64,000 nt of DNA from Azorinus chamasolen (GCA_963576725.1 OY755241.1:33234853-33298852); one strand, 5' to 3'. Counted from the stretch's first letter, positions 10,128 to 20,488 are shown. Program-made: numbers and translations. The notes: generated from the sequence alone by a model not told the origin.

Positions 10128-10244
10128 ACTGGGGAGATGGAAGTAAGAAACCCATTATTCACTGAGGATGTACAAGTCCCAGTGAATGGACAGGGCCCAA
10201 CAGTCAATGGGATACCAGACGAGGGTACCAACTCCCAAGAATAG
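10128..10244 (+). CDS. NPDC1: NPDC1-like protein, last coding exon
   Basis: The acceptor TTTTGTTTCAG precedes ACT GGG GAG ATG, encoding TGEMEVRNPLFTEDVQVP and a Gly/Asn/Pro-rich end, with stop TAG at 10242-10244. The frame continues exactly from the exon ending at 1093. The TGEMEVRNPLF block is the conserved end of NPDC1 tails; the residues after it look lineage-specific. The intron is 9,034 bp and consists largely of transposons, including K4 and a B MITE that stop only about 60 bp before the acceptor. Function in a mollusc is inferred from homology. Confidence 0.85.
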   Translation, partial: TGEMEVRNPLFTEDVQVPVNGQGPTVNGIPDEGTNSQE

Positions 10245-10246
10245 CG

Positions 10247-10300
10247 AATAAAAACGGTGCATCATGGGAGAATATTTCAAGACTCATCTTCAGGAATAAA
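10247..10300 (+). promoter_or_regulatory. Candidate poly(A) signals of the NPDC1-like gene
   Basis: AATAAA occurs at 10247-10252, only two bases after the stop codon, and again at 10295-10300. The second is the more plausible signal. A family B MITE begins at 10445, so a short 3' UTR is likely. Confidence 0.5.
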
Positions 10301-10444
10301 GAATCTACATTTGTATAAAGAGAAAAAATATTATTGTATATTGTATCAGTATAAAGCCAAAATATGATTGAAATCTTAAGCCTCCTTTTTTCTACAGTTT
10401 TGTTAATTTCATACGGTGTTATTGCCCCCCAAGTGTCATTATGT

Positions 10445-10688
10445 TTAACCCTTGACCTAATGAATATTCAGATAAGAAATAAATAATGACTATGAACATT
10501 ACTTGGCTGAATGTTTTCATAACGGCATTATAAAAAAAAGAAATTTTTTAATGGAAGAAACTAGAATCTATATAATTCCATATGCAAACAGAGCAGACCC
10601 TGATCAGACAGCTCCTACAGGAGCTGTCTGATCTGGGTTTACTCTGTTTGCAAAGGCATCGAAAAGGCGGTAAAAAGGTAGGAGTAAA
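10445..10688 (+). mobile_element. Family B MITE with intact hairpin
   Basis: TTAACCCTTGACCTAATG at the left. The hairpin GCAAACAGAGCAGACCC...GGGTTTACTCTGTTTGC has apex CAGCTCCTACAGGAGCTG and only two or three mismatches. The right end AGGAGTAAAAGAAAT is eroded. Confidence 0.75.
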
Positions 10689-10721
10689 AGAAATATACAT
10701 TTAACACAAATTCTACGAAAT

Positions 10722-10943
10722 GTTAACTCTTTCACTGCCACAAGAGAATCTCTGATAACGTTTGCAAACGGTTTGAATCCTGATGAGACAGCAAGTAATT
10801 TGGCCTCTCATTAGGCTCCAAACACTACTGCAGTAGAATTATGTGGTTGTAAAGAAATTGAATTATGTGTTTGTAAAGAAATTGAAAACAAACTCCACAT
10901 TGAAATTTGAAGGAGATGACATTTATTTAGCAGTGAAAGGGTA
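10722..10943 (+). mobile_element. Family G/I MITE, degenerate
   Basis: TTAACTCTTTCACTGCC at the left, GCAGTGAAAGGGTAA at the right, with the core GTTTGAATCCTGATGAGACA. It contains a local duplication of a 26 bp segment (AATTATGTGNTTGTAAAGAA). Confidence 0.65.
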
Positions 10944-10944
10944 A

Positions 10945-11326
10945 TAAAAAGATAAACACATTATCTAATTACGTTTGTAAGACGGCACTAAGCTGTGGAT
11001 GGTTAAGTGAAGGTGTATTGTCTGACTGTATACATGCAAAGGGAGATAATTATGCATCTAACTGTGTTGTTCATCCTGAGTTGTTGGCCTTATTTTGGAA
11101 ACAAAATCAAGCAAAGAGTATTGATTTATTGCCTTGTGAAACTTGACAACAAAATGTAGACCCTGTGTCTGAGATAGATTTGCTGGTTCTTGATCAACAC
11201 TTTGCAAAACATCTGAAATCTGTAGACACTGCTTCATATTTTGTTTCCGTTTGTTTCAAATTCATTTACAGTTTATCAGTAATCTAATGATGTTAGAGCT
11301 AGATTTACCTATGTTTTTTGGGTACT
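10945..11326. other. Intergenic DNA, no feature seen
   Basis: Apparently single-copy within this window. I see no open frame, hairpin or splice-bounded exon. Confidence 0.5.
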
Positions 11327-11519
11327 TTAACCCTTTACTTCATGAATATTCATGCAAGAAATAATAACTATATGAATATTAATTATCTGAATTAGTAAAC
11401 TGAACTAAAAGGTGATTAAGTATGTCTCTATAAAGACTTGCATTAGCATACAGAAGCCATCTGAACTGGGCCTAATCTGTTTGCAAAGGCTTACATGTAT
11501 TTATGGAGTAAAGGGTTAA
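11327..11519 (+). mobile_element. Family B MITE, left hairpin arm lost
   Basis: TTAACCCTTTACTTCATGAATATT to TTATGGAGTAAAGGGTTAA. Only the right hairpin arm (CAGAAGCCATCTGAACTGGGC) remains, as in the copy at 8444. Confidence 0.75.
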
Positions 11520-12077
11520 TATTCTAAAAAAAAAACTGTTTTTGATTTAAATTGGACGAGTCCAAATGTAAAAGAAATATAAGAAAATATATAAATGTAT
11601 TTAAAATTATAAAAAAAAACAAAGTCCTGATGATAGTTTATTTTGAAACATTTCTGGTTGACATACATGTACTTTAGATCACGTAGAAAGTACCACTACA
11701 TTTATTTTTAAGGTCACCATCTCTCGGTATATATTTAACATGTGAATCATTCTCCATTCAGAAATAACAGTTTTGTTTTACATTTATCATGTTTTCTTTT
11801 TCATATTTCATAGTAGGTACTTATTTATCCGAATAGTGTTCATTTTGAATCTGAGTAAAAGACCTAGCATGTCTTTAATGTTAGCGGGTTCATCATTCGT
11901 ATTAAATTTCATGTGCAAAATTATAAAACAAAAAAAAGCGTTAATTGGGTGTTGATTTTACGATAGACATAATTTAGCAATAGTTTTCATTTAGTAGCAC
12001 ATGAAAATTAGAAACAGTCGCTCTTTCAACACTATGGACCATTTTTATGTGACATTTGCAAGCAGTATTTGTTCCAA
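11520..12077. other. AT-rich intergenic DNA, no feature seen
   Basis: Many A and T runs and a 60-codon frame with no recognisable content. Nothing supports a gene. Confidence 0.5.
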
Positions 12078-12294
12078 CTTTTAATACCTACTGAATATTC
12101 ATGGAAAAAATAGTTATAATGAATATGGAAGTTGGAATATTGTAGCTGTTTTAGAAACTAAAGAAACGGATCTCTCAAATTACATTAGCAAACAGAGCAG
12201 ACCCTGATCAGATGGCTCCTAAAGGAGCCATGTGATCTGTGTCTACTCTGTTTGCAAATGCGTGAAAAGGTGTTTATATGAGGGAAAGAGCTAA
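12078..12294 (-). mobile_element. Family A MITE, one end missing
   Basis: It starts inside the element at TAATACCTACTGAATATTCA. The hairpin GCAAACAGAGCAGACCC...GTGTCTACTCTGTTTGC is intact. It ends ATATGAGGGAAAGAGCTAA. Confidence 0.75.
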
Positions 12295-12354
12295 GACATT
12301 TAGTTACTCAGCGTCTCACCAGAATCCTGTTTGACACTCGGACACTTTTTGTTT

Positions 12355-12598
12355 CTAACCCTTTCCTTCATATAAATGTGTTTTCACACATTTGCAAACA
12401 GAGTAGACCCAGATCAGACGGCTCCTGTTGGAGCCGTCTGATCTGGGTCTGCTCTGTTTGCTAATGGAATTTGATAGATCTGTTTCTTTACTTTCTAAAA
12501 TGGCTACAATGTTCCAGCTTCCATATTAACTTATTTTGACCATGGATATTCATTGGGTATTGAAATTTGGAATAAACATAGAACAGGGAAAGGGTTAA
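12355..12598 (+). mobile_element. Family A MITE, near-perfect hairpin
   Basis: CTAACCCTTTCCTTCATATAAA to GAACAGGGAAAGGGTTAA. The 32 bp arms around GGCTCC-TGTT-GGAGCC differ at one position, where the top-strand RNA would form a G-U pair. Confidence 0.85.
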
Positions 12599-12934
12599 AA
12601 AGATGTAATCGGAGAAGTGAAAAATACACTAATTTATAGACAGAGGCTACATAATGTTGAAAGAGTAAAACAAAACATTATAACGGTTGTGGTAGCGAAA
12701 TAGACAAAAGAGTGGTTTTGACCATGTGATAACTTGACACATTTTTGTCAAGTGTTACCATAGTAACGGGACCAGTCAATGGTGACTGTAATAGTAGCAT
12801 TGTTGCGGTGATGGGGACCAGATGGTTACGTTTTACAGATAATATTTATATATACCGGTATATATACTGATTGTTGCTGATTGAATTCCATTAAATTTGT
12901 TATAATAGGGATGATACTGTGACTATACCATGTT
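12599..12934. other. Intergenic DNA with palindromic sites
   Basis: Contains a 20 bp perfect palindrome TATATATACCGGTATATATA (12847-12866) and an X-box-like site (separate entry). No transposon or open frame is recognised. Confidence 0.5.
12754..12767. promoter_or_regulatory. Candidate RFX X-box
   Basis: GTTACC-AT-AGTAAC fits the RFX consensus GTNRCC(0-3)RGYAAC exactly. It lies in DNA free of recognised repeats. Occupancy and target gene are unknown; 14-mers of this degeneracy occur by chance at moderate frequency. Confidence 0.35.
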
Positions 12935-13130
12935 TACCCTAGATATTTGGACATAAAGGTTTCCCATTCCACTGATTTGTGGAGCTGAATCAGTCATTTG
13001 GGCATTTAAAATAGACTGGCTCATTAGCAAATAGTGTAGACCCTGATCAAACTGCTCCTGAAGGAGCAGTTTGATCTGGGTCTGCACTATTTGCCAAAGT
13101 TTGTCTGTCTGAATACTTAGGATAAATAGA
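12935..13130. mobile_element. Family M element
   Basis: Inverted ends ACCCTAGATATTTGGAC and GTCTGAATACTTAGGAT flank a hairpin GCAAATAGTGTAGACCC...GGGTCTGCACTATTTGC with apex CTGCTCCTGAAGGAGCAG. Relics of the same family occur near 18655, 29601, 30247, 35256, 56439 and 57680. The target site was not determined. Confidence 0.65.
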
Positions 13131-13133
13131 GTG

Positions 13134-13235
13134 TACAGTCAAACCTGTCTTTAATGGTCACTTCTGGAAGAAATATTGAGGCAAGTGGTAGCTTAATGCA
13201 GGATGAAAGTTATCCTTGGAGCTTTCCACTTTACA
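13134..13235 (+). mobile_element. Family D left half
   Basis: TACAGTCAAACCTGTCTTTAATGG, then GTGGTAGCTTAATGCAGG and one hairpin arm up to CTTGGAGCTTTCC. The right half is absent. Confidence 0.6.
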
Positions 13236-13807
13236 TTTATTCTGCTTTCAGCAATCATTATGCTTTTAAACACATCATTGCTTATTCATTACTAGGCCAC
13301 CATGGAAATGTTTTTATTGTGTATGTTGGACTAGAACGTTTGGAAAAACAGCGACATTATTTATTTTCATGTTTTTTAGCAACATCATTGTATTTCATGG
13401 GTTAAATATTTTGGACAATGATTTTTTGTGGGAAACCTTGTACATCAAGTCTTTGCTGGCAGTAAACTTCTGGTCTGCAGTTTCATGGGCGGAGGTTTAT
13501 GGTAGCAAAGACAAGGTGGGTGCACAAGGGTCAGTGGGGTTGATTTTGCAGGGTGCCTGCTTCAGGGATGACACTAATTGGGGCCATTTCTTGTTTCTTA
13601 TAGTCACAGTATCTCTCTATCACAACTCTTATGTTAGATCTCTTTCGTCTGATTTTATTTTCAATGGTTGTTTGATGATGACTGGGGCAAACCCATTGTA
13701 ACTACACTCTTTGACACTTGGAATACTTAATTTCAGTGTTCCATTATTATTTAACAGTAGAGCCCATTCTGTATAAAAAAAAGTTGATTTGTTTAGGGAT
13801 TATTATC
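13236..13807. other. Intergenic DNA with an unsupported open frame
   Basis: A 110-codon frame (13369-13701) has no recognisable domain and no splice or start support. It may be chance. No repeat family is recognised, so this is one of the larger apparently single-copy stretches. Confidence 0.4.
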
Positions 13808-14015
13808 CTTTCCCTCGTGTATATTTATACAAGCACCCATGACATCATCAATGTTTATTGGCTGAATTTTCATAATGGGATATGAAGACAGAATGTTTTG
13901 GCTATGGCAGAAAAATGTCTCAACTGTACTCACTTGTTAATCTTAAAGAAATGCTACTTAACACCATTACAAACAGAGTAGACCTGGATCTGGGTCAACT
14001 CTGTTTTCATATGGA
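13808..14015 (+). mobile_element. Family B MITE, degenerate
   Basis: ATCCTTTCCCTCGTGTATATTTATAC, CCCATGACATCATCAATG and a shortened core AAACAGAGTAGACCTGGATCTGGGTCAACTCTG with the apex deleted. Confidence 0.6.
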
Positions 14016-14142
14016 ATTAAATATATATTCAATGCTACAAATTCAATAAAAGACAAAAGCTCTGTTTTCAAACAGTATTAAATATGCTTCAATTTCAATT
14101 AAAAAAACTTTGTTGTTTGTGTGCAATTATGAACATTCAGCT

Positions 14143-14393
14143 ATTGACCCTTTCCCTCATATAAACGTGTTTTCACGCATTTGCAAACAGAGTAGACCCA
14201 GATCAGACGGCTCCTAGAGGAGCCGTCTGATCAGGGTCTACCCTGTTTGCTAGTGGAATTTTAAAGATCTGTTTCTTTACTTTCTAAAATGGCTACAATG
14301 TTCCACCTTCCATGTTTCATTATAACTATTTTCCCCATGAATATTCAGTAGGTATTGAAATTTGGTCTAAATATAGAACAGGGAAAGGGTTAA
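14143..14393 (+). mobile_element. Family A MITE, full length
   Basis: TTGACCCTTTCCCTCATATAAAC to GAACAGGGAAAGGGTTAA. The hairpin is GCAAACAGAGTAGACCC...GGGTCTACCCTGTTTGC with apex CGGCTCCTAGAGGAGCCG. A good reference copy for family A. Confidence 0.85.
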
Positions 14394-14520
14394 ATAATTG
14401 GTGCCATAGAATGGCAGTTACAATAGGTTTGCCTCATACCTTCAGAATGTGTGTCTGTATAGTGCTTATAAAGGTCACTTTTATCCTTTCATTTCCAAAT
14501 AAATTTTTTTTAATATTTGT

Positions 14521-14710
14521 TGACCCTTTACCTGATGAAATATTTATGCCAGAAATTCATGAATATTAATTAAATGAAATTTTAGAATGACATTATGAAC
14601 AAGTGAATAATAATTTTTTATCGTGACAAAAACTATAATATATACCGGGTATTATTTCATAGGCAAACAGAGCAGACCCTGAACAGATCTGGATCTACCC
14701 TGTTTGCAAA
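14521..14710 (+). mobile_element. Family B MITE with collapsed hairpin
   Basis: TTGACCCTTTACCTGATG, then the B left arm and a short core GAGCAGACCCTGAACAGATCTGGATCTACCC that lacks the apex. The right end is eroded. Confidence 0.65.
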
Positions 14711-15332
14711 TTGAATAAAAAAAGTGTCTCTGTCAGTAAAATGGATAAATGCTGACAAATTGAAACATACAATCATGTACTTCTTGATATGTGAACGTTG
14801 TACACCCAGAAATAAACAATTTTCAACACTGTTGGCAAATTTGTGATAAATTTTAAGTTCTGATTTAGTCTTAGATATGACATGAAGTAAACTCTCGAAG
14901 TAATGTAGAAATATCAGAAACATTTATTGGAAAATGGGTCTGCCAAATCTGGCTTGAATAATTATCACAAATGGTTAAGAGGAATTTTATGAGCACTAAA
15001 TAGACCATGCATTTACAAATGGACCATGCATTTACAAATAGACCATACATTTACAAATGGACCATGGATTTACTTTACTTTGTATGCTAGTGCACAGGTA
15101 TTGATTTTTCAGTGTCTGGCACGCACATGCCACCAGATATTGGTGGGTGAATGGCATTTATCTCCATAGTAACAAGTGTAATCTCATACTTTTTCATTTT
15201 GTTGAAATTGTTGTTTTATTTATTTATGTGATTGCTGATTTTAAACACAAACAAATTTGAAATCCAATTAACTGTTTATGACATCAGTGCTGATGAATGT
15301 GGATATCACATTTGAGCCCTTTAAATAGTGAA
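14711..15332. other. Intergenic DNA with a short tandem repeat
   Basis: A 19 bp unit (GACCATGCATTTACAAATG) is repeated 3.7 times at about 15003-15072. The remainder shows no gene or known repeat. Confidence 0.55.
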
Positions 15333-15538
15333 TACAGTAAAACCTCTCTATAACGGCCACTAGATTGTGTTAATTAGTTGGTATTTAGGGCAGGTGGCTG
15401 CTTAAAGCAAGGTGAAAGTAAAACAGAATGCTCTTATAGGAGCATTGTTTTACTTTTACCTTGCTTTAAGCGGCCACCTGTCCTAAATACTAGATAATTA
15501 ACACTATTTAGTGTTAGTTACAGAGAGGTTTTACTGTA
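15333..15538. mobile_element. Family D element
   Basis: TACAGTAAAACCTCTCTATAAC to AGAGAGGTTTTACTGTA. The hairpin apex is GCTCTTATAGGAGC, with a few lost bases in the right arm. Very close to the copy at 6512. Confidence 0.85.
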
Positions 15539-15559
15539 TATGCCAAACCCTTTTCACTG

Positions 15560-15704
15560 TTGTGGAAACTGCATAATCAGATCTATAAATTGCCACAAGC
15601 AAACAGAGCAGACCCTGATCAGGTGGCTTCAACGGGAGTCATCTGATCTGGGTCTGTTGTATTTGCAAAGGCATGAAAAGGGGCTTCTATGAAGGAAGTG
15701 GTTA
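15560..15704 (+). mobile_element. Family B right half and neighbouring fragment
   Basis: GAAACTGCATAATCAGATC, a hairpin with apex TGGCTTCAACGGGAGTCA, then GAAGGAAGTGGTTAAG. A short B left-arm fragment (CCATGAATATTTATTGGCTG) follows near 15720. Confidence 0.6.
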
Positions 15705-15930
15705 AGAAATAAGGATACCATGAATATTTATTGGCTGATTTTTGCAAATATTACAATTTACCAATAGTGTGTTAAAAAAAATAGTTCAGTCTAAGTTGGT
15801 TTTTTCTGCCAAACTTGCATGTACAAGGGGAAACTCTTATTACTTGTTCTGATTAGTTGATGAGTGATGTGAGAGAGCTCTTGAGAGTGATTGTACTGTC
15901 CGAATGTTATGATATGGGCTTTCTTCTTGT

Positions 15931-16069
15931 TTAACTCTTTGCCAGCTAGTGGGGAATATAATTACCTATGTTTTGATCCAGATTAGATGCCAATTGTCTT
16001 TGTGTTTGATCTATATCCAAACTGTAAGCATAGGTTATTTTGAATTTACTGCTGGCATGCAAAGAGTTA
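15931..16069 (+). mobile_element. Family G MITE
   Basis: TTAACTCTTTGCCAGCTAG and CTGGCATGCAAAGAGTTAG form inverted ends. Inside, two arms (CCTATGTTTTGATCCAGATTAG...GATCTATATCCAAACTGTAAGCATAGG) form an imperfect hairpin. Confidence 0.65.
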
Positions 16070-16091
16070 GGCCTTTTAAACCACTTGCAAT

Positions 16092-16532
16092 TTAACCCTT
16101 TGAATGTAGGAATTGTGTGTAATTGAATTTGCAAACAGTGTAGATCCAGATCAGAAGACTCCTACATGAACCCTCTAATCAGTGTCTTCACTGTTTGTCA
16201 TTCAAACTCCTCTCACAAATCATACCCTTTCATACTGAATTGACTCTACCGTTCAATGATGATGGACCTTTTTCATTTTGTTAACCCTTTCCTCCATAAA
16301 TACGCCTTTCTATGCTGTTGTAATAACCACTTCTTGAAACCATTGTGATAAATAGAGCATTTGCTCCTATAGGAGCAAATGTTCTATTTATCACAATGGT
16401 TTCAAACTACAAAATTTAAAAAAAAAATCCTTTTCTCTAGTAAATGCTCCTTTTGGGTAGATTCATTCAAAGAGGTTGGGTCTAAAAAATGGCCTATGGA
16501 GGAAAGGGTTAATTCAGCATTCAAAAGGTTAA
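16092..16532 (+). mobile_element. Family F MITE split by a C MITE
   Basis: TTAACCCTTTGAATGTAGG at 16092 and AGCATTCAAAAGGTTAA ending 16532. The C element occupies 16281-16512, and deleting it with one TTAA rejoins CATTTTG-TTAA-TTCAGCATTC. Confidence 0.75.
16281..16512 (+). mobile_element. TTAA family C MITE
   Basis: TTAACCCTTTCCTCCATAAATACG to CTATGGAGGAAAGGGTTAA. The hairpin ACCATTGTGATAAATAGAGC...GCTCTATTTATCACAATGG type has apex TTGCTCCTATAGGAGCAA, with arms nearly identical over about 30 bp. Confidence 0.85.
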
Positions 16533-17084
16533 TGGTTTGTTTGTAGTTCATGGATACCACTAGAACTGCCATGATGTTACATACTGTTCACAGCATTTTA
16601 CTCCCAATTCCTACGGTTTAATATAGGATACAATTTTCTTCTGAAACAATGGAAGAATTTTTTTTGCTAAGTTCCCTTTCAAAGTCCTCAGTAATATGTT
16701 TTTAGAACTATTAAACATATTAAATCCTGGTCCTGCTATAAAAAATATGTCTGCTCAAACTTTGATCTCCTGCAAGTTTTGCTTACTTCCCATTCGGTCA
16801 AGCTTTGGAGAATCTTCTGACTGAGCATCTGACAACATGGATCCTGATCAGATGCCAAGTGATTTGGCATCAGCATCAGGTTTTATTACCGCTCAGTCTA
16901 AAATTTCTATATGAATGGGCAAAACATTTCCCATTTATTAAATGTCAGAAAAAGGCCTGCAGATTGAAAAATATTTAATATTGCATTAGACAGTGATTTG
17001 TGTAAACAATGATTTTTATAGCAGGATAAGGTTTAAGCCATTTCAGGCATTCACATTGTTAACTCACAGTATAAACATGATATG
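16533..17084. other. Intergenic DNA with a G/I hairpin relic
   Basis: A decayed hairpin (GGATCCTGATCAGATGCCAAG...TTGGCATCAGCATCAGG, about 16838-16881) is the only structure seen. No gene. Confidence 0.45.
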
Positions 17085-17132
17085 TATAGTAGGCCCTTTC
17101 TAAAATGACCAATAGATTAACATGTGGAGTCT

Positions 17133-17365
17133 TTAACCCTTTCCTCCATAAATACGCCTTTCTGCGCCTCTGAAAAATCTGCGTTCTGAGACCATTGTGA
17201 TAAATAGAGCATTTGCTCCTATAGGATATAATTGCTCTATTTATCACAATGGTTTCAAACTACAAAATTCTAAAAAAAAGATCCGTTTCTCAAGTTAATG
17301 CTCCTTTTCGGTAGATTTATTCAAAGTGGTTGGATCTAAAAATTGCCTATGAGGTAATGGGTTAA
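17133..17365 (+). mobile_element. TTAA family C MITE inside D
   Basis: TTAACCCTTTCCTCCATAAATACG to CTATGAGGTAATGGGTTAA. The hairpin apex is disturbed (GCTCCTATAGGATATAATTGC). Confidence 0.8.
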
Positions 17366-17408
17366 AGGCAAGTGGCTGCTTAATGCAGAAACCTCATTTT
17401 GTTCTGCA

Positions 17409-17666
17409 TTGACCCTTTCCCTGTTGAATATTCATGTAAGAAATGATGACATCATGAATATTTATTAGTAGAATTTTTATAATGGCATACATACACAGGA
17501 TTTTTTTGTATTGTTAGAAACTGTAGAATCAGACCTATTATAATATCAGAAGCAAACAGAGCAGACCCTTATCAGACAGCTCCTACAGGAGCTTATGACC
17601 TGGGTCTACTCTGTTTGCAAAGGCAAGAAAAATGTGTTTGTATCACAGTATGAGGAAATGGGTTAA
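17409..17666 (+). mobile_element. Family B2 MITE inside D
   Basis: TTGACCCTTTCCCTGTTGAATATT to GAGGAAATGGGTTAA. Hairpin left arm GCAGACCCTTATCAGACAGC; the right arm is shortened. Confidence 0.75.
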
Positions 17667-17727
17667 GCTGCCATGGGTCGACAATTTGATTACATTTGCG
17701 TGGCTGTTATAGAGAGGGTTTACTGTC

Positions 17728-18351
17728 TTATGGTAGAGAATAATGAAGGCTAATGTTACACAACTGCATTTGTTAAACTGTGCAATAACGATGGAAGACA
17801 ACTTGTTTATTTTCTTATGCTTCTACCAAATGTATGGGGGGATGTACTAATACAAGACAGGTACCATAGAAACAATCCTGTATGTTTTGCTTTATAACTG
17901 AATGTTTTGTGTGAAAAACACTGATAGTTGAGAGCTTTTCTAAGCAGAAACAAAAATGTGCACAGTCAACAATTATCAGAAATGCTAATATTAAAGAAAA
18001 CAATTATTTTCTGCACATTGTTTCTATGGCAACTGTCTGTACCTGTTAATGTTGTGGCTGTTCTGTTTATTGGTCACACAGTTGTAGAGTGAATAGTTTT
18101 GTTTCATATTGATGTAAGTTATTTTCTTAAAATGTAAAAGACCCTGTATGAAATTGTAAAAAGGGCAATCTTTGACATCTTAAAACAGCTTTATCTTGAG
18201 TTTGCTTTTCAGATTTTCTTAATAGACTCGGATACCCATCAATTCTAGACGATCTTAAGACTTAAAACTGTATTTTTTATTTTTACGGTAGCAAACTCTG
18301 TAGCTCCATAGCATATTACATGTGCAGTCTGGTCAAAATCTACTGTTAATA
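17728..18351. other. Intergenic DNA, no feature seen
   Basis: Apparently single-copy. A near X-box (GTTTCT-AT-GGCAAC, 18019-18032, one mismatch) is present. No exon or repeat is recognised. Confidence 0.45.
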
Positions 18352-18556
18352 TCAACCCTTAGCCCGCCACATCTTTACAAAAATATACAGGATATGTTGA
18401 AATGATTTCCTAGGCAAAAGCATAGAGCATGCAGGCATGGATTTTCCATGGCAAACAGTGCAGACCCAGATGAGAGAACTCCTATAGGAGCTCTCTCATC
18501 TTGGTCTACACTGTTTGCAAATGCAACTATAGTTGTGACTATCGGGCTATGGTTTA
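18352..18556. mobile_element. Family N MITE
   Basis: Inverted ends AACCCTTAGCCCG and CGGGCTATGGTTTA. The central hairpin GCAAACAGTGCAGACCC...GGTCTACACTGTTTGC has apex AACTCCTATAGGAGCT. I saw only one copy in the window. Confidence 0.65.
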
Positions 18557-19031
18557 AAATTGTATAGGCAAACAGTGTTATAATAGTCGATTATTAGACA
18601 GATTTATTTTGTCATCAAATTTATCATAATTGAATTATACTCCAAAGATTGTCTGTTTGAATATTTAGGGCAATTAGGGTTTTAGTTGTTTCAGATAAAA
18701 CTGTGGTTAGTTACGATAATCAAACTTGTTATGATATGTTATTATCTGTTACCTGTTGTCACATATTATCAGAAATTATTTGATCTGGAATCATGCTTTA
18801 TAGTAAAGTTTTGGACCTTTGGATTTTCAATGTGAAATAAAACTAATTTTAGTCAATTTTTAGTGTCTGTTCTCTGTGTTTCCTTTGAAACTAAATAGCG
18901 GAGTGAGGAGAAGCTGGGGGTTTGAAGTTTAAGTAATAGTGTTGACCCAGATCAGTAGCTATATTATAAATACTGTTTCTGATATTTATTACTTGAAATT
19001 CATAAACAACTACAGTTTACACTAAAGTTAA
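18557..19031. other. Intergenic DNA with an M-family end
   Basis: GTCTGTTTGAATATTTAGGGC near 18655 matches the end of family M. Otherwise no feature is seen. Confidence 0.45.
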
Positions 19032-19276
19032 TAAACCCTTTCCCTGTTCAATATTCATGTAAGAACTAATGACATCAGAAATATTTATTAGCTGAAGTTT
19101 TATAATGTAAGCTGTTCAATGGAATTTTTTACTTTGACAAAATCTGTAGAACCAGATCTATATATCAAAAGCAAACAGAGCAGACCAAGATGAGACAGCT
19201 CCCATAGGAACTTCTGATCTGGGTCTACTCTGTTTGCAAATGCATGAAAAGGCATTTATATGAGGGAAAGGGTTAA
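19032..19276 (+). mobile_element. Family B2 MITE
   Basis: TAAACCCTTTCCCTGTTCAATATT to GAGGGAAAGGGTTAA. Hairpin with apex CAGCTCCCATAGGAACT and one shortened arm. Confidence 0.75.
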
Positions 19277-19504
19277 GAGTAACCGCATAGAAACTGGTCT
19301 GAACCGACACTCTTTTCAATGCCCTGTTGCTCAACATTCCAATTCTGTATAATTTCTAATCACCTCCTCCCAACCACCACCAGCAACACCAACACCTCTG
19401 AATCCTGGACTAACTACCAGATGCCCCACCAACACCTCTCAATCCTGGATCAAAGTTGACGCTCTCAGTACAATATAACCTATCTTAATTGACTGAAAAA
19501 TGGC

Positions 19505-19672
19505 CTTTTATAACAGGTGGTAGCTTAACGCAGATTGAAAGTAGAGCAGACAGTTCATATTGGAGCTTTCTGCATTTAGGCATTTACTTTTACCCTGCAT
19601 TAAGCAACTACCTGCGTTTTAAGATTCCTATTTTCAATAAATGAATGGTTGCTTAAGAAAGGTTCTACTGTA
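19505..19672 (+). mobile_element. Family D2 element, left end missing
   Basis: ACAGGTGGTAGCTTAACGCAG through a hairpin with apex TTCATATTGGAGCT to GGTTGCTTAAGAAAGGTTCTACTGTA. A short duplicated segment (CCAACACCTCTNAATCCTGG) lies just upstream at 19389-19450. Confidence 0.65.
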
Positions 19673-19878
19673 AGAATTCCACTAACAAACTTAGCAAATT
19701 GAATGAAGTTTGACCCATATCATACAGAAAAAGCATCCTGTCTGCTAAAACTTTCATCACTATAATTTTTACTTTCATCTTGTTTGAATAAACTTTTGAG
19801 AAACCATTGACCATGACTGACCCAAGTGTCAAGCAGCTTGGATTCTGGTGAAATTAGTGAGATTGAGCCTCCTCTGCA

Positions 19879-20092
19879 GTAACCCTTTATTCCATAAATG
19901 CGCCTTTCTATGCCTTTGCAGACAGAGTAGAGTCTACAAGTAGACCCAGATCAGATGGCTTCTATAGGGTCTGCTCTATTTGCTTATGAAATGATATAGA
20001 TCTGATTCTACAGTTTCTGCTTTGGCAAAGATTGCTATCATAAAATTTAAAGATTGCCATTTGAAAATAAAGAATTCTGTTCCATAGCATGC
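19879..20092 (-). mobile_element. Family B MITE
   Basis: TAACCCTTTATTCCATAAATGCG, a hairpin whose second arm is partly deleted, then TTGCTTATGAAATGATATAG. The far end is eroded. Confidence 0.65.
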
Positions 20093-20325
20093 TAACCCTT
20101 TACTCCATGAGTATTCACGTAAGAAATAACATCATGAATATTAATTAGATTGTTATAAAAGCAAATGGATACAGGAATTTTGGCCATGGCAGAAACTGTA
20201 GAATCATATCTATATTATATTGTTAAGCAAACAGAGTAGACCCTGACCAGACAACTTCTTCAGGAGCCGTCAGATCTTGGTCTATTCTGTTTGCAAATAT
20301 GTAATTAGGGAGTATTTAGTGTTAA
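20093..20325 (+). mobile_element. Family B MITE
   Basis: CTAACCCTTTACTCCATGAGTATTC, then GACCCTGACCAGACAACTTC and a right arm AGATCTTGGTCTATTCTG. It ends TTAGTGTTAA, sharing its TTAA with the next copy. Confidence 0.7.
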
Positions 20326-20488
20326 CCTTTTACTCCAATGAAAATCTTTGGGACCTTTTCAAACAGAGTAGACCCATATAAGGGGTTGCTCTGTTGCTTT
20401 GAAATAATATAGATCAGATCTGATTCTACAGTTTCTATCATGAATGAAAATGCCAGTGTTCATACCATTAAAAAATTATCTACATTAA
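20322..20488 (-). mobile_element. Family B MITE, truncated by an A insertion
   Basis: TTAACCTTTTACTCCAATG, a collapsed hairpin, then TTCTACAGTTTCTATCATG. It is cut at the TTAA where the A MITE begins, and no continuation is seen beyond it. Confidence 0.6.

Larger units (their letters stand above)
17085..17727 (+). mobile_element. Family D element split by C and B MITEs
   Basis: The left end TATAGTAGGCCCTTTCTAAAATG is decayed; the right end AGAGAGGGTTTACTGT is clear. C occupies the first TTAA (17133) and B the second (17409). D sequence GGCAAGTGGCTGCTTAATGC lies between them. Confidence 0.7.

Noticed and set aside
13369..13701. 110-codon + strand frame
   Set aside because: No domain, signal or splice support; kept only as a note in the region entry.
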